Part shown: piece after piece, positions 16,575-25,167 of the stretch
How positions within the stretch are numbered: position 1 is the first letter of the stretch
Layout of the letters: each line of letters begins with the position of its first letter
Assembly: GCA_016931625.1 (NCBI GenBank)
Contig: JAFGEK010000150.1
Location: 1 to 37,238, forward strand
Length of the DNA stretch: 37,238 bases
Direction: 5' to 3'
From: Deltaproteobacteria bacterium
Lineage (GTDB): Bacteria > Myxococcota > XYA12-FULL-58-9 > JAFGEK01
Translations under genes and position numbers: made by a program
Notes under the pieces: model-generated
What the model saw: the letters and a program-made list of their open reading frames with translations, nothing else
Databases searched by the model: none
Told to the model about the DNA's origin: nothing

Positions 16575-18497
16575 TTATAGATCTACATGAGCGCCAATTT
16601 CAACAACGCTATTCGGGGGAATGTGAAAGAAAGCGGTAGCACGTTCTGATAAACGAGCCATAGCAGTAAATAAACGTTTTCGCCAACGACGCATGCCTTT
16701 GTTATTGTCAGCAAGCAAGATTTCGCGACCAAAGAAATAGGTGACATAATGCATATCGACCCCAGGCAAATTAGCGCTTGCCAAGAGTTTTGGAATATTA
16801 GGCTCTTCTGTAAAACCATATCTAGCTTCTAAACGTGAAAAGCCTTCACCTAGTTCTTGGGTAATAATACGCTCTGTTTCAGTAACTTTTGCTTCCTCAA
16901 CTGTTTGCACGGTTAACAAGACATTTTGTTGATGCACTACTCGATTATGTTCAAAATTGCGAATCAGCGCTGGTGGCATTCCTGCGGCCGTTGCTGTCAT
17001 AAAAACCGCAGTGCCTGGCACCCGTGCAGGACGTTCAAGACGCATTAATTCATGAAAGTCAGAGACATTGACCATTCCTTCACGCAATCTAGCGCCAAGT
17101 AAGTTTCGTCCCTTTTTCCAAGTAGTCATCAACAATAATAATAATATGGCAATTGCTATAGGCACCCAACCGCCATGGGGGATTTTTAAACTGCTAGCAA
17201 AGAAAAAGATAAGACCTGGAACAAGCAAAAAAATAGTAATTATTGAAGCTATACTTAATTTCCATTTCCAAACACGCCAAGTGACAACAAAAGCTAATAA
17301 TGTAGTAATAACCATTGTTCCGGTTACGGCAATGCCATAAGCACCTGCCAAACTTGCAGAAGACGCAAACGCGATTACTAATGTTGAAGTGGCAAGAAAG
17401 AGTATCCAGTTAGCCGCAGGTACATATATTTGCCCACGCTGGCTGCCCGAAGTGTGGCGGAAATTGATTCGAGGCCAATAACCTAACATACTAGCCTGCA
17501 GCGTAAGTGAGTAAACACCAGAGATTAAGGCTTGCGATGCAATCACTGTTGCTGCTGAAGCTAATACTACCATGGGCAAGCGTAAATTCGTTGGAAATAG
17601 ATAATAAAAGGGATTTACAGCAGCGTTAGGGTCGCCTAAAAGCAAAGCCCCTTGACCAAGATAGTTTAGTATTAATGCTGGCTTTACTAAAGAGAACCAA
17701 GTTAAATGAATGGGTTTACGCCCGAAATGACCCATATCGGTATATAGTGCTTCAGCTCCAGTAAGTGCTAAAACAATAGCACCAAGTACCACAAAACTAC
17801 CAGAATGCCCGGTTACAAAGAATTTAATAGCATAGATTGGATTAAGCGCTAAAAGCACCTGTGGTTGATGAACTATACCTACAATTCCGGCGCTCCCAAT
17901 AGCAAAAAACCATAAGAGGGTTATAGGGCCAAAAATCGAACCAACCTTACCGGTGCCGCGATACTGTACTGCAAATAAAACAGCAAGAATTAGTAATGTA
18001 ATTGGGACAATATAGTGACTTAATCCTGGTGCGGTAACCTCTAAACCTTCGACCGCGCTTAATACGGAAATAGCCGGGGTTATGGCACCATCACCATAAA
18101 GTAGAGCAGCACCAGCTAATCCTAATGCAATTATCCCAGTTTTAAGCCATGATTTATTACGTACTTTTGATAGCGCCAAGGCCATAAGAGCAAGAATGCC
18201 CCCTTCACCACGATTATCGGCGCGAAGAATATAAATTACATATTTACCAGAAACAATTATGGTTAATGACCAAATCAGAACCGAAAGTACCCCTAAAACA
18301 TTTTCAGTTGTAGGAGCCATTGCCGAGTGACCACTAAAACATTCGCGTATTGCATACAATGGGCTAGTGCCAATATCACCATAAACCACACCCAAAGAAG
18401 CTAATGAAAGGGCTGCTAATTCTCGACCACGAGGATTTGAGCTATGGGACGAGTCGCCTGGCTCTGAGTGGGCAGCTATATCAGATGATTCATCCAT
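16575..18497 (-). CDS. kup: KUP-family low-affinity potassium transporter
   Basis: A 640-aa inner-membrane K+/H+ symporter. The N-terminal signature SLGVVYGDIGTSPLYAI (33-49) is diagnostic for the KUP/HAK/KT family. About twelve hydrophobic segments occupy roughly 30-460, including SLTIIVSGKYVIYILRADNRGEGG with the conserved GEGG turn. The remaining 180 residues form the cytoplasmic C-terminal domain. Its length is typical of the family (about 620-640). The first 25 residues are hydrophilic and rich in Ser, Asp and Glu. A G-rich ribosome-binding site lies very close to the ATG. It is transcribed alone, opposite to the PilZ gene. Confidence 0.95.
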   Translation of the reverse strand: MDESSDIAAHSEPGDSSHSSNPRGRELAALSLASLGVVYGDIGTSPLYAIRECFSGHSAMAPTTENVLGVLSVLIWSLTIIVSGKYVIYILRADNRGEGGILALMALALSKVRNKSWLKTGIIALGLAGAALLYGDGAITPAISVLSAVEGLEVTAPGLSHYIVPITLLILAVLFAVQYRGTGKVGSIFGPITLLWFFAIGSAGIVGIVHQPQVLLALNPIYAIKFFVTGHSGSFVVLGAIVLALTGAEALYTDMGHFGRKPIHLTWFSLVKPALILNYLGQGALLLGDPNAAVNPFYYLFPTNLRLPMVVLASAATVIASQALISGVYSLTLQASMLGYWPRINFRHTSGSQRGQIYVPAANWILFLATSTLVIAFASSASLAGAYGIAVTGTMVITTLLAFVVTWRVWKWKLSIASIITIFLLVPGLIFFFASSLKIPHGGWVPIAIAILLLLLMTTWKKGRNLLGARLREGMVNVSDFHELMRLERPARVPGTAVFMTATAAGMPPALIRNFEHNRVVHQQNVLLTVQTVEEAKVTETERIITQELGEGFSRLEARYGFTEEPNIPKLLASANLPGVDMHYVTYFFGREILLADNNKGMRRWRKRLFTAMARLSERATAFFHIPPNSVVEIGAHVDL

Positions 18498-18626
18498 GCC
18501 CCCGCTTTACTTCTATATAGTCCATTAGACAATCCTTATGCGCTAAAAAGAGTAAGAGATAACTAAACTCTGGGTATAGAATTCTCAGTTTTAATTCTCA
18601 AAATTACAATAATTATTAGTAATTTT

Positions 18627-18658
18627 TGGTGTCTGGCACCATGTAAGCACCATGTAAA
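18627..18658. repeat. ggtgtctggcacc palindrome and gcaccatgtaa tandem pair
   Basis: A ggtg/cacc palindrome (ggtgtctggcacc) is followed by two adjacent copies of gcaccatgtaa at 18637-18658. A third partial copy, taagcaccatgta, occurs at 19567-19579, just beyond the PilZ gene. Such ggtgtctggcacc motifs are common dispersed intergenic repeats in proteobacteria. No promoter role is evident. Confidence 0.6.
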
Positions 18659-18747
18659 TTATTGAGATATAAGATAAAAATCTACAGGGAGTGACATTAA
18701 GATAAAAGGTACAAATTATGCATAATATTCTAATAAGGAGTTTATTG

Positions 18748-19440
18748 ATGGTTCAGTCTATCCAGAATTTCGATAAACAGAGACGCTACCCAAGATTTTC
18801 GATATCAGTTGCGGGCTTGCTGAGGGGTGAAGATGGAGTATCTAAACCCTGCATGGTAGAAAATATATCAGCAAATGGTGCATTTATTTGCGATGCGCCG
18901 TTATTGCATATTGGCGAAGAAATTCAATTAGTTATGCGTTTGCCAGACCAATTACCCTTTGTGCTTAATGGTACAATCGTTCGTCAAGGCCAACCTGAGA
19001 ATACCTATGGAATAATGTTTAAAGGTGAAACAACTCATGTTATTGATTCTGAAGCAGCAACATTGTGGGCTTTATCCGAGATGTCTCATAGTTTAAACAA
19101 TGCCTTAATAATAAGTGAATCTATCGATACATGCCGCATTTTAGTGCATGATTTATATAAATTTTATTGTTCGGCAGTGGCGGTTACAACACTGCTAGAT
19201 GCAATTGAATGGTTACTTGCAAGTGGTAGTAGTCTTACTATGGTTTTTGCAACAATTTCAAAACCTACTAGCAGTGAAAATGGATTGTTTGAGTTTATTG
19301 CTGAAGAATATCCACATGTAAAAAAAGTACTTTTGCTTAAAAATGATGTTTCAATCAATTCTTATGAAAAAGCACCTTATGATATAACAATGTCTCAACC
19401 ATGGACCCAGCAACAACTTTCGCAAATTTTAAGTATATAA
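18748..19440 (+). CDS. PilZ-domain protein with degenerate receiver-like C-terminal domain
   Basis: A likely cyclic-di-GMP-binding regulator in the cytoplasm. The start at 18748 is chosen because aaggag (18735-18740) sits at ideal spacing; an upstream in-frame ATG at 18718 would add ten residues but has no such site. The 230-aa product has the PilZ motifs RRYPR (12-16) and NISANG (39-44, Asn replacing the usual Asp), with the barrel ending near residue 95. The second half (about 117-230) has the alternating strand/helix pattern of a receiver domain. It begins ALIISES and lacks an Asp where the phosphoacceptor is expected (MVFATISKP), so it is probably a pseudo-receiver. The kinase gene lies 155 bases downstream. 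c-di-GMP binding is inferred from the motifs. Confidence 0.8.
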   Translation: MVQSIQNFDKQRRYPRFSISVAGLLRGEDGVSKPCMVENISANGAFICDAPLLHIGEEIQLVMRLPDQLPFVLNGTIVRQGQPENTYGIMFKGETTHVIDSEAATLWALSEMSHSLNNALIISESIDTCRILVHDLYKFYCSAVAVTTLLDAIEWLLASGSSLTMVFATISKPTSSENGLFEFIAEEYPHVKKVLLLKNDVSINSYEKAPYDITMSQPWTQQQLSQILSI

Positions 19441-19528
19441 CGCAGTGTTTAATTAAGCATGTTTAATTTGATAAATAAAAACCATTAGTGCATAGAATAA
19501 TCTACAATAATTGATATGAAGCGTATTA

Positions 19529-19542
19529 TTAGGGACACCCTC
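19529..19542. repeat. Solo terminus of the palindromic element
   Basis: ttagggacaccctc matches the terminal repeat at 2648-2664 except near its end. It is a single arm in the 155-base spacer between the PilZ and kinase genes. Confidence 0.55.
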
Positions 19543-19566
19543 TAATTTAATATTCAAGAAAACGCA

Positions 19567-19580
19567 TAAGCACCATGTAG
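19567..19580. repeat. taagcaccatgtag repeat copy before the kinase gene
   Basis: It shares taagcaccatgta with the tandem pair at 18637-18658 and lies 16 bases before the kinase start codon. The PilZ gene is thus bracketed by same-orientation copies of this 13-mer. Confidence 0.55.
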
Positions 19581-19595
19581 ATAGAGATTATCAAC

Positions 19596-21080
19596 GTGTC
19601 TTCTAACCAACGCATAGATCGCTATGAACTTTTAGGTCTCCTCGGACATGGTGGAACTGGCCGTGTGTATAATGCTTGGGATACCAAACTTGAGCGTGAA
19701 GTTGCTTTAAAAGTAGTGATGCAAGTCGCAGATAAGAAAATTCGCGAGCGTTTTCATCGTGAGGTTTGTGCTATTGCAGCTTTACGTCACCCAAACATTA
19801 TTGAAATCTATGATTATTCAGGTGTGTATACAGAGCCTCTGTATTATGTAATGGAACGTCTTCATGGTGAAGACTTATTTATTTTATTACAAAATAACGG
19901 TCCTCTACCAGAACCAGCAACAGCCGTTATCGGCTATGAATTGTGTTTAGCACTATCATATATGCATGACATTGGTATTATTCATCGTGACCTTAAGCCT
20001 GAAAATGTATTTATTAATAAAGATGGTAGGGTAGTACTTACAGATTTTGGTATCGTAAAAGCAGTTCGAGACAATTCAGTGGTTAGTCAATCGGCTGATA
20101 ACACTGATATCGTTGGCACTCCTGGTTTTATGTCGCCTGAATTATTACGCAGTAAGGCTTTAGGTGCATTTACTGATATTTTTGCACTTGGTGCTTGTCT
20201 TTATAATATAGTTACCGGCGAGCTACCTTTCGCTGCTGCAACACCTCTTGAGCTACATGATAATATCCAACGTGGTGTGGTTCCTGACATACGTGACTAT
20301 AATCCACAGGTAAGTGATATTTTATGGGATTGCCTGCGTCGTTGTTTAGCCGCTCGCCCAAAAGAGCGACCCAAAATTTCAGCAGTACGCAAGCAGCTCA
20401 AAATTGTATTAGATTCATACGGAGTTGGTGATATTCGCGAAGAACTTGCAAATTATATGCGTAACGCGGGTGTGTATGCTGAGTCTGCAAGACAAAGAGC
20501 CGCTAGGCGTATACTGGGAGAACTCGCCGTTGCAGAAGAGGCTGAAGACAGTGGGCATGTGACTGCATTACGCAAACGATTAGAAAAAGTAGATCCCGAT
20601 GGGCAACAAAGTTCGCATATGTCGGACTTTATTGAAGCTGCCCGTAATCGACCACATGGTTGGGAATCGCGGCGGCACCGTCATCGACATATCTTGTTAT
20701 CAATAAGCATAATAATGCTGCTAATTAGTAGTGTAGCGCTGGCTTTATCTGGCAAATGGCGTATCATTTTAGCGCGTCTACATGGAACTTATAATTCTGA
20801 TCAATTGCATGAAAACAATAGTAATACTGATGTTGAGGTTTCCATTACGCCAATAAGAGATGGAGTACTAAAATTTAGAATCAATGCCAAAGCTAAGGTT
20901 TTAGTAGACGGCCAACTGGTAAAAAAGCAAGAATTACATAACAAAAAAGTTTCCCCAGGGCATCATCATATTGAAGTCATTGGGGCGCATAAAAATTTAG
21001 TTACTGAAGTTAAAATAATTAGTGGTAGACAAATTTGGATTAATGCTGATCTTAAACGTGGTGTTATTACTGTTGAATAG
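19596..21080 (+). CDS. Hanks-type serine/threonine protein kinase, membrane-anchored
   Basis: A 494-aa transmembrane kinase. Catalytic elements are complete: glycine loop GHGGTGRVY (17-25), ATP lysine Lys39, Glu56 of helix C, HRDLKPEN (130-137, catalytic Asp132), DFG (150-152), and SPE in place of APE (180-182). The kinase domain spans about 10-270. A charged linker follows, then one transmembrane helix (365-384). An extracytoplasmic tail (about 410-494) contains a PEGA-like segment, VLVDGQLVKK to VSPGHHHIEV. Start is GTG. Neighbouring FHA, TPR and PilZ genes suggest one signalling module. The tail may sense envelope state; this is inference. Confidence 0.92.
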   Translation: MSSNQRIDRYELLGLLGHGGTGRVYNAWDTKLEREVALKVVMQVADKKIRERFHREVCAIAALRHPNIIEIYDYSGVYTEPLYYVMERLHGEDLFILLQNNGPLPEPATAVIGYELCLALSYMHDIGIIHRDLKPENVFINKDGRVVLTDFGIVKAVRDNSVVSQSADNTDIVGTPGFMSPELLRSKALGAFTDIFALGACLYNIVTGELPFAAATPLELHDNIQRGVVPDIRDYNPQVSDILWDCLRRCLAARPKERPKISAVRKQLKIVLDSYGVGDIREELANYMRNAGVYAESARQRAARRILGELAVAEEAEDSGHVTALRKRLEKVDPDGQQSSHMSDFIEAARNRPHGWESRRHRHRHILLSISIIMLLISSVALALSGKWRIILARLHGTYNSDQLHENNSNTDVEVSITPIRDGVLKFRINAKAKVLVDGQLVKKQELHNKKVSPGHHHIEVIGAHKNLVTEVKIISGRQIWINADLKRGVITVE

Positions 21081-21082
21081 TT

Positions 21083-21748
21083 TTATTCAATAATAGCAAA
21101 TTCTGTATTAACACTGTAGCTAATGGTGAAAGTAGAGTTATCAACGCCACCACCTAAATTGATACGATTTAAACGCGTTAGGTTTAGGCGATAGTCACCA
21201 GTCTCGGTTAATTGTGACATTGATATATCGTCATTAAAACCAGAATCATCTTTAGAATTAACCTCAGGACCATGGCGAAGACTAATTTCTACTTCGTCAG
21301 CTCTAATACCATCTTCGGTAGACCATTCGACTTTAAATTTGTTTCCTAAACGTGATCGGCGAATAGCTCCTGCTTTTGGATAGTCAATTACATGTGGACC
21401 AGGGCCTTCAAGTTTTGCAGATAATTCATTGTCGCCAGATCGTACATGCAGGCGCAGGCGACGACGATAATTTTCAATATTTATGTAGTAAAGACCGTTA
21501 TTTTGATGCGGAATACTATAACGTTGTCCGTTTTTACCATCAGTAATTTCAACAGTTGCATCGGTAATTTCAGTTCCATCCCGATCAGCAACACTAACAG
21601 TCACATTTGTTTGATTTCCACCACTGACAGCATATTGAGCACGAGCTTGTACTAATAGTGTGCGAGTCCCACTACCGCTATCAGTATAGCCGCATGCAAT
21701 ACAGGTAAAAGGTATAAACCAAAACAGCCGACATAGTTTAGTTTGCAT
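21083..21748 (-). CDS. Putative lipoprotein with Ig-like strand-rich domain
   Basis: A 221-aa protein not recognised as a known family. A short hydrophobic N-terminus ends in CIACG (Cys19), a plausible though not ideal lipobox, followed by a Ser/Gly-rich linker. The region 35-125 alternates short strands (NVTVSVADRDGTEITDATVEIT) as in Ig- or carboxypeptidase-regulatory-like folds. The C-terminal half is polar. It lies ten bases downstream of the small barrel gene in the same orientation, so the two probably form an envelope unit. Its end converges on the kinase gene with a two-base gap. Confidence 0.65.
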   Translation of the reverse strand: MQTKLCRLFWFIPFTCIACGYTDSGSGTRTLLVQARAQYAVSGGNQTNVTVSVADRDGTEITDATVEITDGKNGQRYSIPHQNNGLYYINIENYRRRLRLHVRSGDNELSAKLEGPGPHVIDYPKAGAIRRSRLGNKFKVEWSTEDGIRADEVEISLRHGPEVNSKDDSGFNDDISMSQLTETGDYRLNLTRLNRINLGGGVDNSTFTISYSVNTEFAIIE

Positions 21749-21758
21749 TATAAAATAA

Positions 21759-22454
21759 TTAAGTAAAGAATAGTAGACCGATTCCGCCTACTACTGAGTT
21801 GTTATCGCTAGCATTGAAAATTAACCAACGCTGCACATCTATATAAATATGGATAGCCATATCGCGCTTAATAATTAGTTCAAAACCTGGTTGTAAGTGC
21901 ACCCCGCCAACATTAGGATGAGCAAGAAATATATCTTGGTTATTCGCACCGCCACAAAGTGTCGCATCAGCTGAACAAGAATTGGAGGCATCGCTACTAA
22001 AACTCATTAGTCGCATATATGAGAGGGTGCCTTGTAAGTATGGGCGAACACGATCAGTTAAAAATATATAACGCACACCTACTTGGCCTTCGATACCCAA
22101 AATGGTGCCCATACTTTTATTAGCAGCGGCGTCAAATACTTCATCTAAACTACCTGCAGTGTTGCCACTAGGAAATTGCAAAAAGCCAACATTAATACGA
22201 CCAGTAAACCAAAAGTGATCGTCGTCAAGTTTAAAATTTGATTCACCACCAACACGGATACCGCCTTGCAGACGCAGTGGCATACTATCATTAGAGTTAT
22301 AATAGGTTTTAGTTGATGGATCTACAGCACTTGGCTTGGTGATAAGCCAGTAGCCTGCATCAAGGCCAAAAGAAGAATTTTTATATTGTGCCAAAGCCAA
22401 ATTCGGCAATAAAACAATCAAACTGAGTATTAAATTTAATAATTGTCGTTGCAT
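21759..22454 (-). CDS. Small outer-membrane beta-barrel protein
   Basis: A 231-aa protein with a clear signal peptide (1-22, cleaved after LALA before QYKNS). The mature part has repeated amphipathic strands with aromatic ends, such as FGLDAGYWLI, FWFTGRINVGFLQF, GQVGVRYIFL and IHIYIDVQRWLIF. This suggests an 8- to 10-strand barrel. It ends in GIGLLFFT, close to but not exactly the usual terminal aromatic signal. Two cysteines (in a SCSADATLCGG segment) could form a disulphide in a loop. No specific family is recognised. It is the first gene of a two-gene unit with the lipoprotein. Confidence 0.7.
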   Translation of the reverse strand: MQRQLLNLILSLIVLLPNLALAQYKNSSFGLDAGYWLITKPSAVDPSTKTYYNSNDSMPLRLQGGIRVGGESNFKLDDDHFWFTGRINVGFLQFPSGNTAGSLDEVFDAAANKSMGTILGIEGQVGVRYIFLTDRVRPYLQGTLSYMRLMSFSSDASNSCSADATLCGGANNQDIFLAHPNVGGVHLQPGFELIIKRDMAIHIYIDVQRWLIFNASDNNSVVGGIGLLFFT

Positions 22455-22705
22455 TACTTTTTGCTAAACCTAGCGACACAAAAAGTCAAACATTAACGGG
22501 GTGGTTGACGAACTAAGGTGATTTGGTCACGATCTGATGATTTTTGTTGGTAGCAGTTAATCTTGCCTAACATATTATTTAATAGGAAGTTTCTCACTTA
22601 GAGACAAAAAAGCATAAAAATCAGGACAAACCGAGATTGACAGGGCCCCAAGCCTAGACCTACAACAAAATAATTACACATCTTAAGTACGTCAATGGTG
22701 TTGCT

Positions 22706-23842
22706 ATGAGAATGTTCTATTTCATATGTCATAAAGTTAAGCTGATTATCAATTTTTACCGGCGGCCAGTTCGCCTACTCGGAACTATAGCATTATTGTT
22801 CACTCCAACGGCATGTGCTTTTTGTGTGCAGAACGTTATTCCGAAAGAAGCTATAGATAACGCCAGTTTTTGTTCTCAATATGTTACTGAAGGCAAGTTA
22901 GCCGAAGCAGAAGCTCGTGCTAAACTCGCAATTGAATTTGCACCAAAATATGCTGAAGCATGGAATTGCCGTGGATTAGTTGAATATCACCGCGGGCATC
23001 TTGAACTTGCAGTTCAGTATTTTAAGCGTGCTTTAGCATACCGCAATGATTTTGCTGAAGCGCATAATAACGTTGGCGCAGTAATGATGAATGAAATGCG
23101 CGAATATGGTCAGGCTGAAGAAGAATTTCGTGTGGCTCTTGAAATCGATCCTGGCTATGTGAATGCACGAGTAAACCTTGGTTTAACTTTATTGTATCAA
23201 GAACGCTATGATGAAGCTCGTGATCAATATATGCGCTGCCTTGAATTACAGCCAAACGCCTGTGATTGTCGTATGGGGTTAGGCGTTTTGTCGTTAAATA
23301 AAAAAGATTGGGCTGATGCTCGTGCGCATTTTGAAAAACTAATACAAATTTGCCCAGATGATCCGCATGGATTTTACAATCTTGGTTATTCCCAACTGCA
23401 ATTAAGTCGTTGTCAAGATGCTTATAATAGCTTTGTTTCGGCACTAGCTATTAAACCTGATTATCTTGAGGCACGTAAAAATTTGACTGCGGCAATGGAC
23501 TGTTTGGGCAAACAAGATAGTGCAATCGATCGTTTACTGAAAAAAATTCGTGATAATCCAGGCGATCCTGAATTGCACTATAAGCTCGGTACAATTTGGG
23601 AAGATAAAAAACAGTATGACGCAGCGCGTAGTGAGTATTTCAATGTTTTGCGTCTGAAACCAGATTATAAAATTGTATATTATCGCTTAGCACGATTATT
23701 TGATCGAAATTATCAGAAAGAAGAGACAATTAGTTACTGCCAAAAGTTTGTAGATTTGCTACGAGATGAACCGCTAGCGGCTGAAAAAGCTTGGTGCATT
23801 AAACGAGTTCAATCACTGCATTTCGGTACGCTTAATAATTAA
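22706..23842 (+). CDS. TPR-repeat protein, probably exported
   Basis: A 378-aa protein with about eight tetratricopeptide repeats from residue 55 to 355 (for example EAWNCRGLVEYHRGHLELAVQYF at 84-106, read in two halves). The N-terminus has a basic stretch (YRRPVR) and a hydrophobic segment LLGTIALLFTPTACAFC (24-40), consistent with a signal peptide. Cys37 might be lipidated, but PTAC is a poor lipobox. Several cysteines are scattered through the repeats. The architecture resembles Tgl/PilW pilotins of type IV pili, but no pilus gene is in the window, so that identity is only a possibility. The double-FHA gene follows 28 bases later and is probably co-transcribed. Confidence 0.75.
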   Translation: MRMFYFICHKVKLIINFYRRPVRLLGTIALLFTPTACAFCVQNVIPKEAIDNASFCSQYVTEGKLAEAEARAKLAIEFAPKYAEAWNCRGLVEYHRGHLELAVQYFKRALAYRNDFAEAHNNVGAVMMNEMREYGQAEEEFRVALEIDPGYVNARVNLGLTLLYQERYDEARDQYMRCLELQPNACDCRMGLGVLSLNKKDWADARAHFEKLIQICPDDPHGFYNLGYSQLQLSRCQDAYNSFVSALAIKPDYLEARKNLTAAMDCLGKQDSAIDRLLKKIRDNPGDPELHYKLGTIWEDKKQYDAARSEYFNVLRLKPDYKIVYYRLARLFDRNYQKEETISYCQKFVDLLRDEPLAAEKAWCIKRVQSLHFGTLNN

Positions 23843-23870
23843 TAGACAATCATTGAGGCTTTGGCATTAA

Positions 23871-25004
23871 GTGATTAGATTAACCGCGCTTATTGAAATG
23901 GACGGCCAATCACCTCGTGCCTTAACTCACGAGTCATCAGCGCATTCGATTATTATTGGCCGTGATTCTTCAGCAGATTTTCAGATACCTTTATCAACAA
24001 TTTCACGACAACATGCACGTATTAGTCTTACCGATGATTTATATATTATTGAAGATCTGGGTTCGACACATGGAACTATGCTAAATGGCAAGCGTGTTGA
24101 AAAAGGTGAAAAAAAAATAATGCACAGTGGCGATTTAATTGAGCTCACTCGTGCTAGAATTACCGCCACCATAGAAGAGATCGAAAAACCACAAGAACCT
24201 GAGCAAGATCAAGGTACACAATCTATAGCTTCAAAAGCAGTTCAAGGTATTTTAAGTATGCTCGGAGACGAGCAAAGCGAACGACCATATTTGCGAATTC
24301 TTTCCGGGCCGGATGAAGGTGCTCGTTTTGTACTTGCTGGTACTGTAACCACTTGGACAATAGGTCGTTCAAAAGAATGTGAATTTGTTATCGATGATCC
24401 AAACGTTTCGCGTCGTCATGCTGAAATAAAAAAAGATTGGAGTGGTTACAGCATCATTGATCTCGGCTCTAAAAATGGTGTGGTTATTAACGAAAAACTG
24501 ATTCAAAAACCACGCCGGCTTAAAGATAAAGATGAAATCATTATTGGACCAGTAAAGTTAATATTCATTGATCCAGATGCTGGCTTGCTTGATGCATTAA
24601 AAGATGTTCCGGGGTTTGAGATTAACGATTCTATGATGACTGACGATGACCCGCCACATATTGGAGCTCCAACTGAAACAGAACAAAGTAGCGAAGCTGA
24701 GGGTGAGGAAGTAGTTAATGCTGAATCTTCTGAAGATAATGTTTCAAATGAGGCAAAAGCAGAAGGTGAAGGTGAAAACGTTGATGGCTCAGAAGCAACC
24801 GAAGGGGAAGTTATTCAAGATTTTTCTGAACAATCAGATAGTTTAGAAGATGCATTTGCGAGTAATCCTGATCTTTCATCAATGATTGATCCTGAACTAT
24901 TACAGTCGAATAAGAGCAAATTTCCTACTGAGTGGCTTATTATTGGTTTTGGTGCGGTTTTACTAATAACTATTTTAGTGTTGCTGGTATTTTTAGTGTT
25001 TTAA
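23871..25004 (+). CDS. Double-FHA protein with acidic linker and C-terminal membrane anchor
   Basis: A 377-aa phosphothreonine-reader. FHA domain 1 spans about 4-100 (Gly30-Arg31, Ser45, His48, Asn72) and FHA domain 2 about 141-233 (Gly165-Arg166, Ser180, His183, Asn202). The key phosphopeptide-binding residues are present in both. A strongly acidic, low-complexity linker (about 255-345) leads to a single C-terminal transmembrane segment (355-377). The protein is therefore tail-anchored in the inner membrane with the FHA domains in the cytoplasm. Start is GTG with gagg upstream. It is a good candidate partner for the kinase encoded at 19596. No known named homologue is recognised. Confidence 0.88.
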   Translation: MIRLTALIEMDGQSPRALTHESSAHSIIIGRDSSADFQIPLSTISRQHARISLTDDLYIIEDLGSTHGTMLNGKRVEKGEKKIMHSGDLIELTRARITATIEEIEKPQEPEQDQGTQSIASKAVQGILSMLGDEQSERPYLRILSGPDEGARFVLAGTVTTWTIGRSKECEFVIDDPNVSRRHAEIKKDWSGYSIIDLGSKNGVVINEKLIQKPRRLKDKDEIIIGPVKLIFIDPDAGLLDALKDVPGFEINDSMMTDDDPPHIGAPTETEQSSEAEGEEVVNAESSEDNVSNEAKAEGEGENVDGSEATEGEVIQDFSEQSDSLEDAFASNPDLSSMIDPELLQSNKSKFPTEWLIIGFGAVLLITILVLLVFLVF

Positions 25005-25167
25005 TTAACCACTCTTCTTAACAGTTTCGGTACGGACTATGGTTAGATAAACATATTAGACACTCTTTTCGAATAAGCTCACTTAAAATTCCTAATTTTC
25101 TGTTTTCTGTTCTTTAAATCTACATTTTTATGTAATGGCCGACTGTTGATCTTTAAGTAAGGCGAGT

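Noticed and set aside
23022-23444. 140-codon antisense ORF within the TPR gene
   Set aside because: The repetitive helix-rich TPR gene leaves an open antisense frame; the product is His/Gln-rich without a plausible fold or start signal.
22706-23842. Naming the exported TPR protein tgl/pilW
   Set aside because: The TPR and signal layout is compatible, but the lipobox is poor and no type IV pilus gene is in the window.
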